From contig NC_081410.1 in assembly GCF_030272615.1 (NCBI RefSeq), forward strand, positions 140,160,849 through 140,224,848: a DNA stretch of 64,000 bases. The letters run 5' to 3'. The notes beneath the pieces were generated by a model, which saw nothing but the letters and a program-made list of their open reading frames with translations, was not told the origin of the DNA and made no database searches. Position numbers and translations under genes: made by a program. This DNA comes from Cryptomeria japonica. Lineage: Eukaryota > Streptophyta > Pinopsida > Cupressales > Cupressaceae. Position 1 is the first letter of the stretch; every line of letters begins with the position of its first letter. Positions 12,467 to 23,540 of this stretch are shown piece after piece.

Positions 12467-12642
12467 TATGTAATGCTGGGTTTTGGATGCCAATTTCTTG
12501 TTGGCTCCTTGCTGTCTTTTTGTCCTAGCTGCTAGTTTTTGTGCTGGTCTTTTGCAGCTGTTTTGTCTTGTTTCTTTCATGCTCATCTTTCATTTTGTAA
12601 TCAAGTTTCGGGTCCCTTAAAACCTATTTTTTCTTAATCAAA
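12467..12642 (+). other. LINE1 3' UTR
   Basis: T-rich, non-coding sequence with words such as ttttgtaatcaagtttcggg, ending ttcttaatcaaa just before the target duplication. This has the usual look of a plant L1-type LINE tail. The terminal A-run is very short. Confidence 0.75.
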
Positions 12643-12657
12643 AACACTAACAAACCC
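12643..12657 (+). repeat. Target-site duplication of LINE1, right copy
   Basis: Identical to 4708-4722. It fixes the 3' end of LINE1. Confidence 0.92.
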
Positions 12658-13380
12658 TTAAACTAACCCTTAAACCCCATCCTTGAATGTTTGTGTATTA
12701 GGAAAACTTCATCTCTAGACTATCTATATACATCATTTCATCATGGAATCAAAGCATAATATATATTTAGTAATGGTTTCTAACTATGGTTGATGTAAAC
12801 TATATAATGGGTATGCCCTTTCTAGGGTCATTGTCCTAGACACTAACCCTAGGTTGCTACCCACATTGGTAGCTCATAAAGCATAATGGTTCATAATGAC
12901 CTTCTACTTGTTGTGTATTTCATCTAATTCCCAATTCCTATGGATCTTGTCACCCTTGACCCATTATCAATCAAAAAAATTTCTCTAAGAAAATAAAATT
13001 TCAAATTATTACTCACATCCAAGTCCTACTAGGGTCTTCTACAATTGCATTTGTGAATGATTGTTCATTAAAAAATTATCTTTTAGATTATTGATCTAAG
13101 AGGGATTTCCAACCCCTTGAATTTTTACTTTAAGATGTCCCCTATTACTCCTCGACAATTTTAAAGGGATGATACCACAATTATTGTACCTCTATTAGGC
13201 TATAAGTGCAATATTTCAATACAACAACATTACCTATAAGCATGACTCAGAGACACCATTGATACCAAACACTGCTAAAAAATTTAGTTTCAATCTCTTG
13301 TTTAATTTTCTAAGTACGAAAGATAAAATTATCTCTTTACATGAAAAGGAATATATTCACTATCAAATTCTTTGAAGCTT
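12658..13380. other. Intergenic DNA, no gene recognised
   Basis: AT-rich, with no coding character and no clear repeat structure. The first 30 bp contain a few cccttaaa words that look faintly telomere-like, but they are too few and too degenerate to call. Confidence 0.6.
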
Positions 13381-13722
13381 AATTTTCTTGTAAGGTACTA
13401 TTTGCTTCAAAATGAACCTATGACGATCAAATCTAAATTACATGTAAGTATTGAACTTGCTTAAAAATTAAAAATATTCAAATCACTTGAAAAAGTAATA
13501 TTTGATTGAAATTGAAAATGATGATAATAAATCTAATTAACATATAAAGTATTGTTTTCTTGACAATCGAAATTATGATACTATTTAGATTACATGAAAA
13601 ATAATAGTTTCTTAAATAGTAAATCTATGACAATAAATCAACTACTTGAAAGATAATATTTGCTTAAGAAGTGAATCTATGATAATAAATCAAATTTCTT
13701 GAAACATAATATTTGTTTAAAA
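13381..13722 (+). repeat. Degenerate tandem repeat, about 50-65 bp unit
   Basis: Recurring words in the same order (acttgaaa or tcttgaaa, ataatatttgctt, gtgaatctatga, aataaatc) appear at least four times with heavy divergence. The array is interrupted by LINE2, and similar words continue after 17580. This suggests an old, AT-rich minisatellite-like array. Confidence 0.45.
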
Positions 13723-15391
13723 TCCCAAGGTGGAGTAGGTCTTCATAATCTAAAGCATCGCAACAAGGCTTTTGGAGGAAAACTGATTTGGAAAATGTAC
13801 ACTAATCTTGCTTCCAAATAGTGCCAGATTATGCAAGCTAAATATCTGGACAACAATCAATCATCTAGAGTATTGACTATTTATGATCCTCCAAAGGGGT
13901 CAGCTATTTGGAATTTTATGATGGATTCAAGAAATCTAGTATCTAAGTATGTTTCATGGGAAGTCAATAATGATCTTAGTGCTAACTTTTGGACAGACTC
14001 ATGGTGTGGGCATCCTCCAATTGCTCAAATGGATAATATGGAAGATATTATGAGTAAAGCTATAGCTCATTGGGGTACAAAATTAAGTGAATATGTGTCC
14101 GCTATAGAAATATTTTCAGGAAAAATAATCTGGAAAGACCCAACTCTTCTCCCAATATCCACTCAACAATCTTCTTCCTTGGCAACTATCTTATTGAATA
14201 GGACTGTTCTCATGTCTAACAGGGAAGATGTGTTAATTTGGGAAGCCTCTAAATCAGGGCAATATTCAATTAAAGAAGGTTACAAAGCCTTACAACACAG
14301 TTGCAGTAGTAAGGTGAGTAGTCGGGCATACTCATTCTGTTGGCCAAAAGTAGGTTGTTTTGCATGGTTAACTTTGAACAAAAGAATCCTAACAGTAGAT
14401 AGAATAGTAAAATTGGGCATTTCACAAACTTTTAATTGTGTACTCTGTGGCTTAGAGGAAGAATCAGTTGATCAATTATTTTTTACATTGCACTTTTGCC
14501 TCCCAATGTTGGTTCTTCATCATGAATAAACTCCAAGTTATGATGCCCTTCCCAAAATCTTTATGAGATATGTTTAACTCCTGACCTCTTTTATTTTTTC
14601 ATCAACTTTCTTAGGTATTTGGAAATGTGCTCTTGCTCACATAATTTGGGCCATCTGGTGGGAGAGGAATAAAAGAATTTTCAGAAAAACATCCTCTTCT
14701 CTGGATCAAGTTTTGTTTAAGTTGGAAAATTCGATTGCAGAAATTATAAATTATTCTCTCACTAATTCCAAGGACATTCAGTCATTCACTCAGTGGGATA
14801 AGGTAATTGCAAAGTCATGGTATGGTATTATTTTGCCAATAGGGATTCCTCCGAATTGATCTTTAGCTCATGTTAGAGATAGGTCTTCCATAAAATGGGT
14901 ACCCCTTGCACCTAATTTCTTTAAGATCAACTTTGACGACTCTTCCTGTGGAAACCCAGGGAAGTCGGGAATTGGAGTTTGCATTCAAGATCATATTGGC
15001 AAAATGTGTGCTTTCTTAGCATCTCCCATCCCCTCGGGTACCAATAACTTGGTGGAGGCAAATGCCTTACTAGCTGGCCTAGTACTAGCACTCCAACATT
15101 CATGATTCATTAGTTATCATCAATGCAATTACCTCGAAAAGATCTAAGACTTGGCACCTATCGTATGCTTTGAAGCGTATTTTGGATTTACTTGACACAT
15201 TTTTGGATTACATTGTCAGCCACACATTAAGGGAAGGCAATTTTGTAGTTGACAAATTAGTAAATATGGGTTGTGATGGCATTTTAGTTGAGTCGGTTTC
15301 ATCTCCCATCAATCTGTCCTCATTCCCCAAACTGCTTGATTTGGTACAAAAGGAAAGTACAATATTTGAATTACAAATTACATCTTATTAA
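13723..15391 (+). pseudogene. LINE2 ORF2 remnant: zf-RVT and RNase H
   Basis: This is the C-terminal part of a LINE polyprotein. It begins in the linker after the RT thumb, passes through a WTDSWCGHPP segment, then a zf-RVT with CVLC...EESVDQLFF (about 14437-14486). A damaged part with frameshifts follows (14490-14900). The RNase H (about 14920-15330) shows FKINFDDSSCGNPGKSG, VEANALL and REGNFVVDKL, the positions of the active-site acidic residues. The frame is interrupted near 15103 and by several stops. The same domain order as in LINE1 supports the call. The gene is non-functional. Confidence 0.85.
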
Positions 15392-15758
15392 GTACTCACA
15401 TGTATGCTTTTAACCTGAAGCCTGCAATCAGGATGACTGACAGGACACTTGCATATATGCATTTAAATGTAGCTTGTGGATGGTATGAATGAAAGATTAG
15501 TGTGAGTACTCTGAGATTTTCATGATGTCATTTCACACGGGGTAAAGCAAATTTTGGCCTCTCACACATCCTCTCGACGCCATTACTATCACATGTTAAT
15601 GCAAGAAATCTCAAACTTGATTTTAAATACCGACTAATTATTGCATTTCAAGATTTTAGGTTTGTTTATAAATGGAAACTTACCTGCTTTCATATACATA
15701 GTTTTCTGCAGAAGTTTTCAAAGTTTTTGAATCTTGTAGTTTCTTAGTGTTTAGCAAT

Positions 15759-16676
15759 ATGGAGAATGGCTCTTGCGAAGGGTGCAGGCAATTTCACTCA
15801 GAATACATGCCATGGAACGACCGTGTTCCAGTGTGAATTACAGAACCCTCAACGGTATTCCATGGACATATCAACGATGGGGACCTCGATCAACTGTTTC
15901 ATCTGCATAACCCACAACTAAGAAGAGCAGTCAAAGATTTCATTGGTGAGGAGATTTTGTCCCCTCAAGCCAAAAGAATTCTATTTCCCCACTAACTTCT
16001 TAGTTCTTTTCTGTCCAACACTCTCGACCTCTTGCAATCATTCCCTCTGCTCGAATTAGTGTTTTTTAAGTTGGTAAGGCAGAATGTGCTTTCTCCTGCC
16101 TCGTTCCATGAAGCCCTGGTCAATTATAATTTATGGTAGGGGTCGACTCTCTTAGGGGGCCTGTTTCCATGACATTTTATTCAATCCAGCCATGCATACA
16201 TGGTGCTTTATAACCAAATCAAGCATGCCCTTGAAAGGCAAAACTTCTATCATGTGAAGAATGGTCTACAACAATTTGGCAGACAACTAGATGAGCATAT
16301 TGTACATAGAGTCAGAATCAAAGTTGGGGCTCTCATAGTGATCTTGGAACTAGAAAATGTTGATCCCAGCTAGCTAATTTCACATCCAGAGGAAAGGGGA
16401 TGGGCTTCACATAGGGTGCCAAACTTTAATGCATTGGTGCAGGATGGGGCCTTGGGATGGACTAGCCCCTCTCAGCCCGAAGTGGCAGAGGAGTGGGAAA
16501 AATTTGCATTGACTCCTTCAAGAGATGCCAGACTACGACAACACACGAAGGTCAATATCTGGGAGGTCTTTTGTCACCCTCAAGACGAAGCCGAGCCGGT
16601 GCAATGGGAGAAAGATATTCTAGCCTTCAACACCTCCAAAAATCAAATCCTGGGTGGCGCAGCCATGGAAGAGTAA
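15759..16676 (+). pseudogene. Unknown 306-codon ORF downstream of LINE2 RNase H
   Basis: From ATG 15759 to TAA 16674-16676 a single frame of exactly 306 codons reads as protein-like sequence, broken by about five internal stops (TGA, TAA, TAG) but with no frameshift. I do not recognise the family. It starts MENGSCEGCRQFHSEYMPW, has a Leu-rich middle, an IKHALERQ helix-like part and an acidic, Trp-containing C-terminus. It lies between the LINE2 RNase H and the LINE2 3' tail, so it is probably another accessory LINE ORF. It lacks the GLxxxG signature seen in LINE1 ORF3. A captured host pseudogene is an alternative. Consistent frame over 918 bp argues against chance. Confidence 0.55.
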
Positions 16677-17118
16677 AATGATTTTGGCTCTGTTTTTTGC
16701 TGCATTGAATATGCTCCATTTTGATGTATAAAGAATCTATTGGCAACCGATATGACTAAAAAAATTTGTCTATTTTTTGATTTGCCGATTTTTTCCAATT
16801 TTGCACCAGATAATATGGCCTAAATACAGAGTACTTTTCAAAGATCCTAATGTTTCATTTTGCAATAGGTTCTTCTTCCGATTGTGCTCTTTTTGGAAGA
16901 TTAAGGGGGGCAAGTTTCAGGTGATATCCTTCAACTGCCTTGCTTTTTTTGAGAGCTTATATAGCCTCATTGGTTCAACCCTTCCAGTCTACCATATCCG
17001 GTTCTTCCAAATCGCCATAGCCTAACCGATATAGTTATGTCGATATGGCTCATTTGGTTCCCTATCCGGTTTACCTTTACCGGTTTACCCCATCCGGTAT
17101 AGTCCAACTGACAACAAT

Positions 17119-17359
17119 CAACCAATAAATAGGATCCTCAAGTTATTGCGGTCCAATATACACATTTTCTCACTAGTGTCCTTGTCGAGGCAGATCTATA
17201 GTGAACTGGATCCTCAAGTTATCGGAATCCTCAGGTTATTGGGATCCTCAAGTTACTAGCTACATAGTCAACCGATAAACGAGATCCTCAAGTTATCACG
17301 GTCCAATATACACATTTTCTCACTGGTGTCTGGTTGTCGAGGTAGATCTATACTGAACC
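17119..17359 (+). repeat. Direct repeat in LINE2 3' UTR
   Basis: A roughly 90-bp unit at 17119-17208 recurs at 17269-17359 with few differences (shared: gtccaatatacacattttc, agatctata). Between and within the copies the word GATCCTCAAGTTA or a close variant occurs five times (about 17133, 17209, 17225, 17243, 17283). Upstream, several ATCCGGT and TTACCGGTTTACC words cluster (17000-17100). The block is non-coding and lies just before the LINE tail. Confidence 0.8.
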
Positions 17360-17579
17360 AGCATACATAATGGCAAACTGGTGCTCAAGTTTAGTGGTAA
17401 ATGTTAGTGGGGGCAGTTCTTCTTATAGCTATGATTCCCCTTTGTTCATGGTAATAGAGTAAGGATATAGGGTTTTCTTTCTGGTTCTTTCCCTATTGAG
17501 CTCTTGAACCAGTTTTTATTAATATATATATATTCCAGTGGCTTGCCACTTTTGCCTAAAAAAAGAATAAAAAAATAAA

Positions 17580-18889
17580 AAAATTGTTTACAAGAAAATA
17601 TATTTAATAACTAACCTTTAAAACTTGAATTAAATGCATGAAAGATATTGATTATTTTGTGAGGGTAAAATTAATGAAAATTGGAAATGAAACCAATATT
17701 TGAGAGTACAAATTGCTTAAATAATGATAACTTATGAAAATGACTCTAATTACTCATAAGGTACTAACTGCTTGGAAGGGAAAAACAATATAATAATAAA
17801 ACTATTTCACAGTAAAGACTTGCCTATTTGTTCAAAGAATCCTAACATTTGAAAACAATTAGATAATAGAACTTGAAAATAAAACTATACTATTGGTTGC
17901 TTACATAATGAAAACTATTAATTATATGTATTGTACTCATTGGTTTTGAAAGAAATCCTATAAAGCTCTTAACCTAATTATTTAGAAATAAACACTAATT
18001 TAAAAGAGCTTATACTAATTGCTAAAAATACATAATAAATGCTAAATAATTTTTTGAATAGTAAAGGCTAATGAAATAATGCTTACTCCTAAAATTTATA
18101 AGATGATTGAAAGAAAACTTTCTTCATGGATATTATTTATTTTTGTAACTAAGAAAACATGAGATAGGTTTTTCTAAAGCTCTCTTTGTTTGATAAATAT
18201 AAGAATCCAAAAATCTAGAACAACTAAATGTATCTTTTATTCAAAATTCAATTTAAGTTTCATTCTTTGGTTTTGCTTAAATATTCATTAAATAAATCAT
18301 TTTGGTTTCATGGGTTGAAAGTCGACGTGTTTAGTTTTCCTATCATTTCTAAATATTTAATGAATTAATTTTCAATTAGTTTTTATTTGTATGACAATTT
18401 TAATTAATACTAATGCGTTGAAAACAACTTATACTAATTTCTCTTGCTCAAATATTCTATTTATTTTGTCAATACAAAAAAAAATGATTTAAATTATACA
18501 ATTTTTACTATTGAATTTACCTCTTGAAGTCTAACTAAATTTTAAAATTTAATTATACATATTTATTTTAAGAAATTACCTTAACAAAATAATTTTAACC
18601 CTTAACCAATCCTGAATGCCTTTCAAGCTATAATATTAATTATACAAATTCAACTACTAATAGACTAAACTATCTTCAATTGCTTTTAATGCTCTCTCTT
18701 GAAATCTACCTTTACAACATAAAATTAGACCGACTAATTCCTTTTGAAATATTAACTAATTTCTTTAATTTTTTTAAGAATAACCTTTTTTTTATATTAA
18801 GTATAAGGAGTAAACCGAGAGTACATAGATATCACTACACCAAAAAATCATAGTATCTTGCAGCTTCCAACTATTGAGGCTACTATAAA

Positions 18890-18891
<2 letters not shown>
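17580..18891. other. AT-rich intergenic DNA
   Basis: No coding character. It continues the same AT-rich style, with loosely repeated cttgaa and taata words, as the DNA left of LINE2, which fits LINE2 having inserted into it. Confidence 0.6.

Positions 18892-18947
<56 letters not shown>
18892..18947. repeat. (TA)n microsatellite
   Basis: A perfect TA/AT tract of about 28 units. It directly follows what reads, on the minus strand, as the end of LINE3, so it may have grown from that element's 3' tail. Confidence 0.97.
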
Positions 18948-18949
<2 letters not shown>

Positions 18950-19138
18950 GTGTTGTTTAGATAGCCGGGACTAGAAGTGTATATAGCATCCACGCTAATA
19001 CAAAATATACAAAAAAGGGAATTAATTCATAGATGGGATTGGCAGGATTAGTCCATCCAAGCAACCCATCGCTGTGGGCCTTCCATCCAAATGAGTCTAT
19101 GATCATCTCTCAACCTTTCTATGCGAATCAACTGTTAG
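18948..19138 (-). mobile_element. LINE3, probable 3' part (minus strand)
   Basis: Read on the minus strand, a protein-like stretch next to the element A insertion site (words RIERLRDD and WMEGPQRWVAWMD) continues from the LINE3 fragment at 36208-37379. It is followed by a T-rich, non-coding tail that ends at the (TA)n tract. Joining across element A leaves a short duplication (gttag/gtttg) as expected. The assignment is by continuity only. Confidence 0.45.
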
Positions 19139-20087
19139 TGTTGGCAGTTGACACTCAATTGGTTGGTTTCACTATGTTGTCATTGATGGCAACATGTTAT
19201 CTTGTTTCGGCTTCATGTTTTGGTTCACTTGTGTACCGGTAGGCACTTCACAGACCCTACACCTACACCGACACTGACATGATAGAAGGATTTCTTTGGT
19301 TACTGACAATGCAGGATGACATGGTTAAGAATAAGGTTATCGGTTTTGGAGGCCAATGTCTCTTGGATCTAGCATCGACAATTGTTTTTGATATTCATGT
19401 ATTTATGTTATCTAGCCGACATGTATATTGATATTGTAATTATCTTTGTAAGTCGACATAAGGCCTGATAAGTTGTATAGGGTATATAGGTCACTTGGAT
19501 TAGATCATTTTGATATGGATATGGTAATTATAATGGTAATGTAGATGTTGATGTGATATGATGTGAAATATATTAGAGAGATTATGTATGTAAGGATATT
19601 TATGTAAGGGTTATTCCGGTAAAGGGTTTAGGGTTTCAGATTGAAATAGACAAAGCTTAACCAAAACTGTATTCTGGCATAGAAGATGCTATCTTTTGTA
19701 GTTCAACAGTTCTCCAGATTGTACTCTGGATTTATATGTAGTCAGTGAGGCTCCTTTTGTGATTGAGCACTGCACTCTAGGCTGTAAGCCTTCCTACAAG
19801 TGTAGGCCCCTTATATTTTATAACATCTCTTCATATGGCCAGTGGATTGATATTGTGGGTCACAAATCCCACCATGGTTTTTCCTCTTTGAGGTTTTCCA
19901 CATATAATTTTGTGTGTTATGGTTCTCATTTTTGTGATTGGCTTATTGGTTGCTTTACTTCTTTCAATTCTGTATGTATCAGTATACCGGTTGGTGTATG
20001 CATGTTTTAATAAGACTAAAATTGATCATTCTGGTATAACACTGATTCATCCCCCCCACCCCCTCTTAGTGTTATTAGATTCCAACA
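19139..20087 (+). repeat. Element A 5' LTR
   Basis: 949 bp, starting TGTTGGCAGTTGACAC and ending TTCCAACA, next to the PBS. It matches 27391-28119 plus 35988-36202 closely, with scattered substitutions. It contains CATTGATGGCAACA near its start, which pairs with a site upstream of the PPT. Confidence 0.93.
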
Positions 20088-20089
20088 AT

Positions 20090-20101
20090 TGGTATCAGAG
20101 C
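20090..20101 (+). promoter_or_regulatory. Element A primer-binding site
   Basis: TGGTATCAGAGC starts two bases after the LTR. It is the classic complement of the initiator tRNA-Met 3' end, used by many plant LTR retroelements, notably Copia and many Gypsy. Confidence 0.93.
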
Positions 20102-20155
20102 CTTGTGCCTCAGAGGAATTTTAACAGCTTGAGGGAGATCCTAAATCCGGAATCC

Positions 20156-21199
20156 ATGGACATGGGTTTGAAAAAGCAACTTGAGATGGCACTTGAAGAT
20201 TATGATGTTGAAAGGTTGAAGAACTTAAAGCTACAAGATGAACTGAATTCTACTAAGGAATTCATTCTTGTCCTACAGGAGATGCTATCATCTATTCAAG
20301 ATAGGAGGAAGGAACTTTGGAAAAATTAGGATGATGAAGAGAAAGATGCACTTAAGGAACAATGTCAGAAATTGTGTCAGGAGAACATGGTTATGAGAAA
20401 TGAAATGCAAGCTATAAATATGAGGATGTCTAAAGAGATTGAAGACCGAAAGAAAAAGGAAGAAAATCTTGTTGTATCCTTGAAGAACAAATTTGAAGAA
20501 TGTGGTAGGTTGGTTCATGAGAATGATGTGTTGAGAACTGATTTAGTACAATCCTAGAGTAATGAACAAGAGCTTGAGAGACAAATGATAATTCTGAGAG
20601 ATGATCTAACTACTGCAAGTGAGTACAAAGAGAAATTCAAGATTAGTTCAGCACAACTAGATGAGTCATTGAAGAGACAAGGGAAGATTGGAAGTTTTAG
20701 TGGACTTGGATTTGAGCAAGGACAGAGTTCCGGTACTGCTAATGAAGATCAAAACCATAAGGCACTGGTAAGGTAGTTTAATGTTTATAAATTTAATGGT
20801 AGATGTTTTGTTTGCAATAAATTTGGTCACATGGCTAGGCAATATAGAAACAAAGCAAATCAGAACCCTGATTATGCTCCCGGTCAATGTCCTAAATGTA
20901 ATAAGTATGGTCATAAGACAAAAGATTGCATAATGAATGTTAAATGCTATGCATGTGGAAAATTTGGACATATGGCTAATCAGTGTAGGTCAAGCAATTA
21001 TACCGGTTTTAGAAAAGCAATTCAAAGGAACAATGTTACATGTTATGCATGTAATGAGGTTGGACATATTGTTAATTCTGTAGAAGCAGAAATCCACCAA
21101 TTGGTAATGGAGGATCAAATGAGAAAGGGAAAGAGAAGGTTAGTGAAATTAGGCAAGATCATACTTAGAGATGGGTCAGAAAGACTGAAGAACAATTAG
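20156..21199 (+). pseudogene. Element A ORF1: coiled-coil gag-like protein with four zinc knuckles
   Basis: A 348-codon frame without frameshifts, broken by three TAG stops. The first 200 residues are Glu/Lys/Leu-rich with strong coiled-coil character. Then come four CCHC-type knuckles: CFVCNKFGHMARQY (last Cys lost), CPKCNKYGHKTKDC, CYACGKFGHMANQC and CYACNEVGHIVNS (last Cys lost). They lie at about 20808-21080. No capsid domain of standard Copia or Gypsy type is recognisable. It sits directly after the PBS, the gag position, and should package element RNA. Element D ORF1 (42846-44060) has the same architecture. ATG 20156 is chosen because it follows the PBS and opens the coiled-coil frame; an earlier non-ATG start cannot be excluded. 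Confidence 0.8.
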
Positions 21200-23211
21200 C
21201 AGATGGGAATGCACTAGTTACTTATCTGACAGAGGAGGTTTCTCCTGCACCGACAAGTAGCTCATCTGGTAACTAAGGCAAATGCCTTAGGGGCAGGCAA
21301 AATTCATGAAGATGCTGCATATGCCCCAGGAAGAGGTTATGGAAGATGTTCCAGAAATTGGAGATGCTTATTCGGCATGGAGATATTTTGTTAGAGATCC
21401 AGTATCTTTCCTCAGAAGTCATTGATGTCAATGAAAGACTAGGATTTTTATTGGAGGATATAATGTTGAATTCACTTTATTTTTATCACCTTGCATTTAG
21501 AGCGATTTAGAGCGATCAAAGGCTATTCAGTGCGATCAGATATCTTCTTGAGCGATTTCACTGGCGACTAGAAGAATTTGTTAAGGGTTTCACTAGAAGC
21601 AATTAACAAGTATTTATCTTTAATCATGGAAGCAAGATCATCATCTATTCCTATTTTTTGTTGCAAATCTAACTGTTGTAGAGGTCAAGGATTGTCCCAG
21701 ACCAATTTTCAAGCGCTATCCACATGTGGCTACCCTGTAAGATTCGGTTGGAGCATTTTCCCATGTTCTAGAGGAGTTGTTTATGTTGAATTTGTTAGGG
21801 CATACATACATTGTCACATTAAGGATTTGGGGACATCTGATATAAAGAGCATGTACATGAGTGAGGTTATGGGAGATTCTAGAAAGATCAAACCGACATA
21901 CAAGCACATTGAAGACTTAGGGTTTACCAACATTTTGAACATTCTAGAATTTGAAGATGAAATCATTAGGTATGTTTTAAGAAGAGTACATGGAGAGTTT
22001 ATCTGGTTGGATAAACCTTATAAGATCACCAAGGAAGCCATTAGGGCAATCACTGGTTTACCACAGGTTGGGCAATGTCTAGATAAGAAGGTCTCTAATG
22101 ATTATGTCAACAAAATCACTGGCGCAACATCTGATAGGAGATATATGAGAATCAACACTATTACTGACACATACATCAGATTTGGTAGCATGATCATCGG
22201 TTATAAGGTAACTCAGTCAAACCGATTGAATTCTATTTCTAGCTCTTGCATTTTTGCAGCTTACAAAATGATGAGAGAAAATGAGAAATTGGATCTATGC
22301 GGTTGGATGTTAGATGAATTATTGATAAACTTAGGAAAGATTAAAGGTGAAAAGAAAGGGATTTTCCGGTATGCAAACTTAATTGTCTGCTTAATGTTAT
22401 CTTTCATGAATGACACTCCCAATTTTGGGAAGAGACAATGGGCATTTGATATCCTAGTAGGGAGACAATTGAAACAGTCAATTGCTACTTTACACAGTCA
22501 GAGAGATGATAAAGTATGGGGATATTTTAAGGGATTCCAGAAGTCTATGAAATCTATGGAAAGGGTTCCTAAGCATATTATTGAGAAATATTCAACTGAC
22601 ATATGCTTCATAGTGAAGAAATATGAAACACTCATGGAAGTGTCAAGCCCCAGAAGATTTGGATTGAGGAAATGGGCTATGAAGTTGATGTACAGATCCT
22701 TGATGCTTATGCAAAGATGTTGATTGATGCACTTGTTGATGAGGCTGAAAAGACCCATGGTACTACAAAATAGAAAACACAAGAGGTTGAAATAGAGTTC
22801 AACTGAAAGAAGAGAGAGAAGCAAGAGGGAAAGGTAAGCAATTTTGTTGAGAAGGTTTCACAAGACATCAAAGCATTGATTGATGTTGTTCCAAAGAAAG
22901 GCAGGAAGAGGAAAGAACCAGAAGTGTTAATTGAATCTATTACAACGGAGTCTGAATCTGAGGATGACACACCCTTGGCATTCAAAAGGGTTGTAAGGAA
23001 GAAAATAGAGGAAACCAAGGTAGAGGCTAAAAAGCAACCAGTTAGGAAAGTTACATTCAAGTTATCGACACAAAAGAAAGCACCAAAAGTAACACCTTCA
23101 GCTCCATCCAGTACTGCAAAAAGGAAGAAGAAGAATGACATTGATATGACTATTCAATTTGGTAATGTACTATCATTCCACCAAAAAATTGTGCAGAATT
23201 AGTAGATGAAA

Positions 23212-23540
23212 TATTGGAGTTGAGGAAAAATCAACTCTACAGCTCCCAAAGATCACCTGCATGCAAACTTGTCACAAAAAGAGAGAAGCAAAATAGCTAT
23301 GGAGGCCAGAATCTAGAGATCTAGAAAAGAGGAGTCATATTGATTGTGCAACAAGAATACAATTCAATAATTACAATTGTTATGAAAATATAAAGATAGA
23401 ATCCTTATAAAAGGATACTTGAAACCCTAAAGGAGAAAACCCTAAAGAATTATAAGATTCCTAAGTTTAGCTTAAGCATAGAGTATAATAGACTAATAAT
23501 TAAATAAATAATTATTAGCTAATAAAATATTACTCTAACA
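23212..23540 (-). repeat. Element B LTR (3' LTR on the minus strand)
   Basis: Nearly identical to 25181-25506, with small indels and about 15 substitutions by eye. It begins (minus strand) TGTTAGAGTAATATTT and ends CTCCAATA. Confidence 0.92.

Larger units (their letters stand above)
4723..12642 (+). mobile_element. LINE1: full-length non-LTR retrotransposon with an extra third ORF
   Basis: A 7.9-kb LINE flanked by a perfect 15-bp target duplication. Order: a 13-bp leader, ORF1 (4736-6436), ORF2 (6433-10619), a 270-bp gap, ORF3 (10891-12466), and a T-rich 3' UTR ending in ttcttaatcaaa. Because the duplication encloses all of it, ORF3 was part of the unit that transposed and is not a neighbouring insertion. 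The very short 5' leader suggests either slight 5' truncation or a minimal leader. All three ORFs are broken by nonsense codons and ORF2 and ORF3 by frameshifts, so the copy is dead. Plant LINEs of the L1 group commonly carry the same ORF1/ORF2 domains, including the RNase H; a third ORF is not usual in my knowledge. Confidence 0.93.
13723..17575 (+). mobile_element. LINE2: 5'-truncated non-LTR retrotransposon
   Basis: The homology starts abruptly inside the ORF2 RT/zf-RVT linker (QGGVGLHNLKHRNKAF), so most of the element is missing at the 5' end. It runs through zf-RVT and RNase H to a further ORF and a 3' tail that ends ttgccacttttgcct followed by an A-rich run with poly(A) character. Possible short flanking direct repeats are ttgttta near 13716 and near 17583, but they are weak. 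The family differs from LINE1 in sequence although the domain order is the same. Confidence 0.8.

Noticed and set aside
12655-12680. Telomere-like cccttaaa words
   Set aside because: Only a few degenerate units next to the LINE1 duplication; no true TTTAGGG array.
19033-20010. Short plus-strand ORFs that look like membrane proteins
   Set aside because: They lie in the element A LTR, are not conserved as frames in the second LTR copy, and have no supporting motif.
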